In this document: positions 35,580 through 40,294 of the stretch, one piece after another | How the letters are laid out: every line of letters begins with the position of its first letter | Numbering within the stretch: position 1 is the stretch's first letter | From: Hyphomonas beringensis | GTDB lineage: Bacteria > Pseudomonadota > Alphaproteobacteria > Caulobacterales > Hyphomonadaceae | Length of the DNA: 40,294 nucleotides | Reading direction: 5' to 3' | Assembly (NCBI RefSeq): GCF_000682755.1 | Contig: NZ_AWFF01000044.1 | Span: 1 to 40,294 of the forward strand | Position numbers and translations under genes: made by a program | Notes under the pieces: generated by a model | Database searches by the model: none | What the model saw: the letters and a program-made list of their open reading frames with translations, nothing else | Told to the model about the DNA's origin: nothing

Positions 35580-36809
35580 TCACGCATCCACGCTCATATC
35601 GGCCAGAACACGGTCGGCGGCTTCAAGCGTCATATCGATATCCTTATCGGTCATGGCCGCGCTGATAAACATGTTGTGCCAGGGGTGGAAGTAGACGCCC
35701 TTTTCCATAAGGCCGGAGCAGAAAGCAAAGCCGCGCTGCATGTCCAGATTACCCTGGTCATCGGCCAGCATGATCAGCGGCATTTGCTCCGGCCCGGTCT
35801 GGCGGATGGAGATGCTGCGGCGCTGGCCGATCTCGCCCAGGCCGGTGCGCAGGCGCGTGCCCAGACCGATCATCCGTTCGAGGTAATCCGTTTCCTGAAG
35901 GATCTTTAGCGTCACGAGGGAGGCTGCCATGGCTGCACCTGCAAACCAGAATGAGCCCGTTGCGTAGATCTTGCCCGCAGCAGCTTTTGCCTTTTCCGAT
36001 CCGAGCAGCGCAGAGATCGGGTGCCCATTGGCGAGCGATTTGCCCCAGCTTGTCAGGTCTGGCTCTACGCCCATCAGCGACCAACTGGCATCACGCGCAA
36101 TCCTTAGGCCCGCGCGAATTTCGTCTACGATCAGCAGCGCGTCCTTTTCATCGCACAGCGCTCTTGCCCGCTTGGCATAGGCGGGATCAGGCAGTTGCTG
36201 GTCTGTCAGAACATCATGCTTGAAGGGGGAGGCGAAGATTCCGGCCAGGTCATCGCCGGCCTCTTCCGCGGCCTTTTCCAGGCTTTCGACATTGTTGTAT
36301 TCATAATGGATGATATGTGCACGGTCTTCCGGCACTGTGCCATCGGGGAAGGGCGTGCACCAGGTTGTTGCGCCATGATAGGCGCCGGTGGCGATGAGGA
36401 TTTTCTTGCGGCCGCGATAGGCGCGTGCGGTCATCAGCGCCATTGTGGTGGCATCCGTACCGTTCTTGCAGAACATGGCCCAGTCGGCATGGGTGACGAG
36501 CTCGGTCCATTTCTCGGCCAGTTCCACCATCAGCGGGGTCGGCCCGGTGGCGACGTCTATCCTGGATAGCTGTTCGCAATAGGCGCGGTCAATTTCCGGA
36601 TGGCAATAGCCGAGCAGTTGCGGGCCATAGCCGCACATATAGTCAACATACCGATTGCCATCTACATCCCACAAATAGGCGCCCTCGGCACGCGTAAAGA
36701 ATTGCGGTGTGCCCGGTGCGATCAGGCTGACATTCTGGTGTCCGTACATTCCGTTCGGGATGACCTTTGCGGCGCGTTCCCTCAGCTTCATGTCCTTCTC
36801 AAGTCTCAT
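35580..36809 (-). CDS. Class III PLP-dependent aminotransferase (glutamate-1-semialdehyde aminomutase-like)
   Basis: 409 aa. Features: N-G-T-D-A-T phosphate-binding loop (116-121), A-Y-H-G-A (143-147), I-V-D-E-I-R (Asp229, contacts the pyridine nitrogen) and W-G-K (Lys257, Schiff base). The sequence pattern resembles hemL-type aminotransferases, but such subgroups also act on other substrates, so the reaction is unsure; a canonical hemL is not implied. It faces the class II aldolase relic and may once have worked with it. Confidence 0.87.
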   Translation of the reverse strand: MRLEKDMKLRERAAKVIPNGMYGHQNVSLIAPGTPQFFTRAEGAYLWDVDGNRYVDYMCGYGPQLLGYCHPEIDRAYCEQLSRIDVATGPTPLMVELAEKWTELVTHADWAMFCKNGTDATTMALMTARAYRGRKKILIATGAYHGATTWCTPFPDGTVPEDRAHIIHYEYNNVESLEKAAEEAGDDLAGIFASPFKHDVLTDQQLPDPAYAKRARALCDEKDALLIVDEIRAGLRIARDASWSLMGVEPDLTSWGKSLANGHPISALLGSEKAKAAAGKIYATGSFWFAGAAMAASLVTLKILQETDYLERMIGLGTRLRTGLGEIGQRRSISIRQTGPEQMPLIMLADDQGNLDMQRGFAFCSGLMEKGVYFHPWHNMFISAAMTDKDIDMTLEAADRVLADMSVDA

Positions 36810-36926
36810 GGCTGTTTCCCCCCTTCAAAAGGATGCGTCGACTATTGGGTAAAACATATGAATGGGCAAGGGTGGCCCGCGAGCATCACAGGATCGTCCT
36901 GATACGGTTTTATGGACAGTATGGCG

Positions 36927-37310
36927 TACCGTTAAACCCCTCCAGCGAGGGAGGCATACATGCCGGTACTCTGGCGGCCCGGCTGGATGCGAATGCTGTT
37001 GTGCATTGCCATTTACGCTTTGCCACTCTCCTGGCCTGCGGGCACAAGCCCATTCCTTTCCTTCACTCTATAGTGGTCATGAGTGGCGGCTCGGAAATCC
37101 CCGTGGCGCCCTATGCAATATTCAGCACACACGCACAGGAAGACAACATTGTCATCACGCCCAAAGGGCGCAATGCCTGCTTTATGGCACATCATGGTCA
37201 GATCGCGGTGGCGGGCCCTCGCTATTGTGTGGGAAGTGGAACCGCTGGGCGGGCCATTATTATGGCACGCTGGCCATTGGCGGGGGCATGGAAGGGCAAG
37301 ATTAATTTCC
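36927..37310 (+). pseudogene. Frameshifted relic of a class II aldolase/adducin-family gene
   Basis: In one frame from about 36930 to 37215 the reading gives P-S-S-E-G-G-I-H-A-G, A-V-V-H-C-H-L-R-F-A, H-K-P-I-P-F, G-G-S-E-I-P-V-A-P-Y and A-C-F-M-A-H-H-G-Q-I-A-V, all marks of class II aldolases (zinc ligands in H-C-H and in A-H-H-G). The match then continues in a second frame (A-L-A-I-V-W-E-V-E-P-L) and a third (G-H-Y-Y-G-T-L-A-I-G-G-G-M-E-G), which together restore the expected helix. The N-terminal roughly 70 residues and the C-terminus are missing. At least two frameshifts and a 5' loss make it a dead gene. Confidence 0.8.
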
Positions 37311-37324
37311 CGCAGAGCGGGAAA
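37306..37324. other. Perfect inverted repeat after the aldolase relic
   Basis: TTTCCCGC-aga-GCGGGAAA, an 8-bp perfect stem without a T-run. It may be an old terminator of the broken gene or a regulator site for the TetR gene downstream. The region to 37614 is AT-richer than its neighbours and has no recognised gene. Confidence 0.5.
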
Positions 37325-37614
37325 AGTAATTCGTGTTACATTTTATCCGGGTGCCAACGGTTTGTTTCTATGCCTGAATTATATTGTCTTTTTCAATGCA
37401 TGCGGGCTCGGCTTTTGAGGGTACTTTGCCTGGATTTTCGCCTGTCAGGTGAGTTGCTTCTTCCGAAGCTGTGACGGGGCAGAACATTAACTGTACTTAT
37501 ACACAAGAACTCGTGGACTTTGCCGGGGTGATGCGCATAACTGACAGGATAGTCATAATTTGGCATTCAGCGCGTGAGACACGCTGCGATATGCTTTTGT
37601 GGAAGGGTGGGAAA

Positions 37615-38316
37615 ATGCCTAGAAGAAAGGCATCTGACATGAAGGCGAATTCGGGTCAGGAGAGGCCTGATTTGCGTGATGTCGATCTGGAGACAAAGGC
37701 TGCGCCGTCTCAGGATCGTGCACGGACGACCTTTGAGAAGATCCTTACGGTTACCGGAGAATTGCTCGGTGAGGTAGGATTTGAGCGTCTCTCTACGAAC
37801 ATGATCTGCAAGCATGCTGGCATTACGCCGCCCGCTCTGTACCGGTACTTCCCGAATAAGTATGCCATTCTTCATGAGCTGGGTGAGCGGCTCACATCCG
37901 CGCAAGAGAAGATTGTCACAAGCTGGGTTGAAGAAGGCGGACTCGAAAAGAATTCGCTTGAGGAAACAATTCAGAGTTTCATGACGCTGATCACGCGCAT
38001 CAATGAGCAGAACAGGGCATTCGTCGGCGGCCTTTGGGTCATTCGCGTCATTCGCGTAACGCCGCGCCTGAAGGGCGTGCGGGTAGCCTCGCGGGACAAT
38101 TATGCTGCGCCAGCCTTTGAGAGATTGCGGGATGCTTATCCTGAATTGCCGGAAGAGCGTGTGCGTCTGATTACGCGCCTTTTGACGGATGTCATTTATG
38201 CTGCTGCAGAGCTGGCGATTGATGAGCCGCAAGATGAAGCGGAGATCATTTTGCACACAAGCATCATGGTCGCGAGCTATTATGAGAAAATGCAGGAGTT
38301 CCTGGGCAGGGGCTAA
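37615..38316 (+). CDS. TetR/AcrR-family transcriptional regulator
   Basis: 233 aa from the ATG at 37615, which follows GGAAGGGTGGG; the open frame upstream lacks a site. The helix-turn-helix region (about 58-82) reads L-S-T-N-M-I-C-K-H-A-G-I-T-P-P-A-L-Y-R-Y-F-P-N-K, the family core. The C-terminal ligand domain is helical and of unknown specificity. A basic tail of 30 residues precedes the domain. It may control a nearby metabolic gene; no operator can be named with confidence. Confidence 0.92.
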   Translation: MPRRKASDMKANSGQERPDLRDVDLETKAAPSQDRARTTFEKILTVTGELLGEVGFERLSTNMICKHAGITPPALYRYFPNKYAILHELGERLTSAQEKIVTSWVEEGGLEKNSLEETIQSFMTLITRINEQNRAFVGGLWVIRVIRVTPRLKGVRVASRDNYAAPAFERLRDAYPELPEERVRLITRLLTDVIYAAAELAIDEPQDEAEIILHTSIMVASYYEKMQEFLGRG

Positions 38317-38337
38317 GTCTCGCCCAGGTCTCAGCTT

Positions 38338-38712
38338 CTAGTCCTCGCAGGCACCATCGGCGGCGACGCTGGTGCTGGCCGCATGGGCCATGCAGGGATT
38401 GCTGTAGGTTTTTCCGTCACAGCCGCAGACCGGGTTATATTCCCGCGTGCACATCGGGCGGACTTCCTGGCAGGTGCCTGCTGCGTCGGCGATGTTCCGG
38501 CAGGCGCCATCATCCATTTTGCAGAACAGGCCGTCTTCACACTGAATGGCTGCGATGCCGCCACAGGTTTCGCCTTCGCCAGCCATGAACGGCCCCTGAG
38601 AGGGTGTTTCGGCTGTCTCGGTGGGGGTGGGGGCGGTGGCTTCAGACGGCGTCTGGATCATGCCGCAGCCAGCAAGCAGCAGGGCTGAAAATATAAGAGC
38701 GATGGGGCGCAT
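38338..38712 (-). CDS. Kazal-domain lipoprotein
   Basis: 124 aa. Signal ends L-L-A-G-C (Cys16), then a Thr/Pro/Glu linker (about 20-45). A cysteine-rich segment (C50, C58, C64, C71, C81) precedes a Kazal-type inhibitor domain from C88 to C122: [14 protein letters not shown] and the closing D-G-A-C. The arrangement resembles eukaryotic IGFBP/follistatin-Kazal modules and bacterial look-alikes. It may inhibit serine proteases at the cell surface; that is inference. Its ATG has AAAGGAGAT in front. Confidence 0.85.
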   Translation of the reverse strand: MRPIALIFSALLLAGCGMIQTPSEATAPTPTETAETPSQGPFMAGEGETCGGIAAIQCEDGLFCKMDDGACRNIADAAGTCQEVRPMCTREYNPVCGCDGKTYSNPCMAHAASTSVAADGACED

Positions 38713-38777
38713 GTGGATCTCCTTTCAGGAGGAGATACCTGCGCCCCAATCGCGTATTTGGCAAGAATGCGGGCGCG

Positions 38778-39698
38778 TTAGCCCTGCATGCCTTTTGCCA
38801 CGGCGGCAAAGATGTTCTGGCCGTGCTCACCACCGGATTTGAAGGCCGGGCGGGTGGTGGAAACGTCCGTGATCTGGTCCCACTTGGCAGCAACGGCTTC
38901 GGCGGAGAGATCGTCGCCATGGCCAACGAAGACACCTTCGGTCTCAACGATGCGGGCCATGGAGAACGCGCCAGCGCCAGCGGACAGGATCATGCCGCTC
39001 GGCGCATCGTCTTTCACCAGATTCATGACGCCCGGCGTGACATACTCCGGCTTCAGCGCGGCGAGCGCTTCTTCGGACATCAGGCCTTCGGTCATGCGGG
39101 TTGCTGCGATCGGGCAGACAGCATTGATCTTGATGTTGTTTTTCGCGCCTTCGATTTTCAGCGTGTTCATCATGCCGACCACGCCGAGCTTGGCGGCGCC
39201 GTAATTGGCCTGGCCGAAATTGCCATAGAGGCCGGTGGAAGAGGTGGTCACGACGATCCGGCCGTATTCCTGTTCCTTCATGATGTTCCAGGCTTCATGG
39301 ATCGGCATGAAGCTGCCGCGCAGGTGAACGTCGATCACGAGGTCGATGTCCTGCTGGGTCATCTTGGCGAAGGATTTGTCGCGCAGGATGCCCGCATTGG
39401 CGATGATGATGTCGATGCGGCCCCATTTGTCCATGGTGTCGCCGATCATTTTCTTCACGCCGGCTTCATCGGAAACCGAAGAGCCATTGGCGATGGCTTC
39501 GCCGCCGAGGGCTTCGATTTCTTTCACGACGGCTTCAGCCGCTTCGGAATTGCCGCCGTTTCCGTCCAGCGAGCCGCCAAGATCGTTGATCACGACCTTT
39601 GCGCCGCGGCGGGCGAGTTCCAGGGCATGGCACCGGCCGAGGCCACCGCCAGCACCGGTGACAATGGCGACGCGGCCGTCAAAACGGATATCAGACAT
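38778..39698 (-). CDS. Short-chain dehydrogenase, MFE-2/17beta-HSD4-like
   Basis: 306 aa from the ATG at 39698, preceded by GAGGAG. Cofactor motif T-G-A-G-G-G-L-G (about 14-21), N-A-G-I-L-R-D, catalytic S-S-T-G-L-Y and Y-G-A-A-K-L-G. The N-D-L-G-G, G-L-Y-G-N-F-G-Q-A-N-Y and E-G-A-K-N-N-I-K-I-N segments match the hydroxyacyl-CoA dehydrogenase domain of multifunctional enzyme type 2, longer than a minimal SDR. Likely acts on 3-hydroxyacyl-CoA or a steroid-like substrate, in fatty-acid or sterol breakdown. Confidence 0.88.
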   Translation of the reverse strand: MSDIRFDGRVAIVTGAGGGLGRCHALELARRGAKVVINDLGGSLDGNGGNSEAAEAVVKEIEALGGEAIANGSSVSDEAGVKKMIGDTMDKWGRIDIIIANAGILRDKSFAKMTQQDIDLVIDVHLRGSFMPIHEAWNIMKEQEYGRIVVTTSSTGLYGNFGQANYGAAKLGVVGMMNTLKIEGAKNNIKINAVCPIAATRMTEGLMSEEALAALKPEYVTPGVMNLVKDDAPSGMILSAGAGAFSMARIVETEGVFVGHGDDLSAEAVAAKWDQITDVSTTRPAFKSGGEHGQNIFAAVAKGMQG

Positions 39699-39849
39699 GG
39701 GAGAACTCCTCATTCTTTGACTTGTCTGAGGGTGAAACACCAGACGCTCACGTAAACGTCAAGCATGCCCCTTGCGTCACCCCTTGCGCGGATTGACGCG
39801 GCGTGATCACGATCCCCTGCACAACAAGCAGATTAAGAGGAGAAACGCG

Positions 39850-40218
39850 ATGCTGGCCTATGTAACCCTTGGGACAAATAACAAGGAAAAAGCGCTGGAA
39901 TTCTATGATGCCGTGATGGCGGAGCTGGGCGCCCAGCGCGCCTTTGCGAATGATCGCCTGCAATTCTATGGCATGGGCCCCGGCCAGCCGATGATTGCGA
40001 TTGGCACGCCTTTTGACAATGAGGCCGCCAGTGTGGGCAATGGCGTGATGCCGGCCCTGAGCTGCGCCGACAAGGAAACGGTGGACCGCGTTTACAACAA
40101 AGCGATCGAACTAGGCGCGAAGGATGAGGGCGAGCCGGGCAACCGGATGCCGACCTTTTATGGCGCCTATTTCCGCGATCCCGATGGCAACAAGCTCTGC
40201 GTCTGTAAAATAGGCTGA
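39850..40218 (+). CDS. VOC-family (glyoxalase/bleomycin-resistance-like) protein
   Basis: 122 aa from the ATG at 39850, with GAGGAG upstream. Contains A-Y-V-T-L-G-T-N-N, F-Y-D-A-V, F-Y-G-A-Y-F-R-D-P-D-G-N-K-L, the paired beta-alpha-beta units of the VOC fold. The C-terminal half looks complete. The substrate is unknown; such proteins range from glyoxalases to antibiotic-binding proteins. Confidence 0.88.
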   Translation: MLAYVTLGTNNKEKALEFYDAVMAELGAQRAFANDRLQFYGMGPGQPMIAIGTPFDNEAASVGNGVMPALSCADKETVDRVYNKAIELGAKDEGEPGNRMPTFYGAYFRDPDGNKLCVCKIG

Positions 40219-40255
40219 TTCCAGCGCCGCTGCCCGGCCCCGCAAAGCGGTCCGG

Positions 40256-40294
40256 TCAGACGAGCGTCATTTCAGCAGACATCAGCCAGAGCTT
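40256..40294 (-). CDS. Possible C-terminal end of a gene outside the window
   Basis: On the minus strand the last 13 codons of the window run open to a TGA at 40256-40258 and end L-M-S-A-E-M-T-L-V. It could be the tail of a gene to the right. Too short to identify. Confidence 0.25.
   Translation of the reverse strand, partial: KLWLMSAEMTLV

Noticed and set aside
36767..37474. Plus-strand frame of 235 codons as an intact protein
   Set aside because: Only its middle matches an aldolase; the match jumps frame twice and its start overlaps the aminotransferase start, so I call a relic instead.
1..40294. CRISPR arrays, insertion sequences, tRNA and rRNA genes
   Set aside because: None seen by eye on either strand; short tRNA genes cannot be excluded fully without a covariance scan.

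Overview
The window looks like chromosomal DNA of an alphaproteobacterium, most likely a member of the Hyphomonadaceae (Hyphomonas-like). This rests on high GC, the order secY-adk-rpsM with a short (189 aa) adenylate kinase, strongly alphaproteobacterial ribosomal proteins, and flanking genes typical of that group. The taxonomic call is inference; no database was searched.

Layout: (1) 1-4124 holds a minus-strand cysteine-rich Sel1-repeat secreted protein, a LuxR-HTH/alpha-beta hydrolase fusion and a DUF2059 periplasmic protein. (2) 4343-18315 is one long S10-spc-alpha ribosomal supercluster (rpsJ to rplQ, with secY, adk and rpoA), closed by an intrinsic terminator. Points of note are a roughly 26-residue insertion in L6, a TTG start for S13 and a structured, promoter-like gap in front of rpsM. 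(3) 18489-23580 carries a lipoprotein metallophosphoesterase, then an RNA-repair-flavoured group: RtcB RNA ligase, a PcfJ-domain protein and an HD-domain phosphohydrolase. rtcB and pcfJ each have their own promoter-like sequence and a highly structured leader with a short upstream ORF. The rtcB leader contains an intrinsic terminator whose 3' arm is also a Shine-Dalgarno sequence. (4) 23940-34193 is a complete bacterial cellulose operon, bcsR-like/bcsQ/bcsAB (fused)/bcsC/bcsD/bcsZ, whose genes overlap or abut and which ends in a bidirectional terminator. (5) 34244-40294 is a mixed metabolic region: alanine dehydrogenase, a class III aminotransferase, a frameshifted relic of a class II aldolase, a TetR regulator, a Kazal-domain lipoprotein, an MFE-2-like short-chain dehydrogenase and a VOC-family protein.

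How the genes work together: the ribosomal cluster supplies ribosome subunits, the Sec channel and RNA polymerase alpha. In the cellulose operon BcsQ and the BcsR-like protein probably control assembly or localisation, BcsAB polymerises and passes glucan across the inner membrane under c-di-GMP control (PilZ domain), BcsC exports it, BcsD orders it in the periplasm and BcsZ trims it. The best candidate for something undescribed is the rtcB-pcfJ-HD segment with its two structured leaders; its function is inference only.

No tRNA, rRNA, insertion sequence or CRISPR array was seen.
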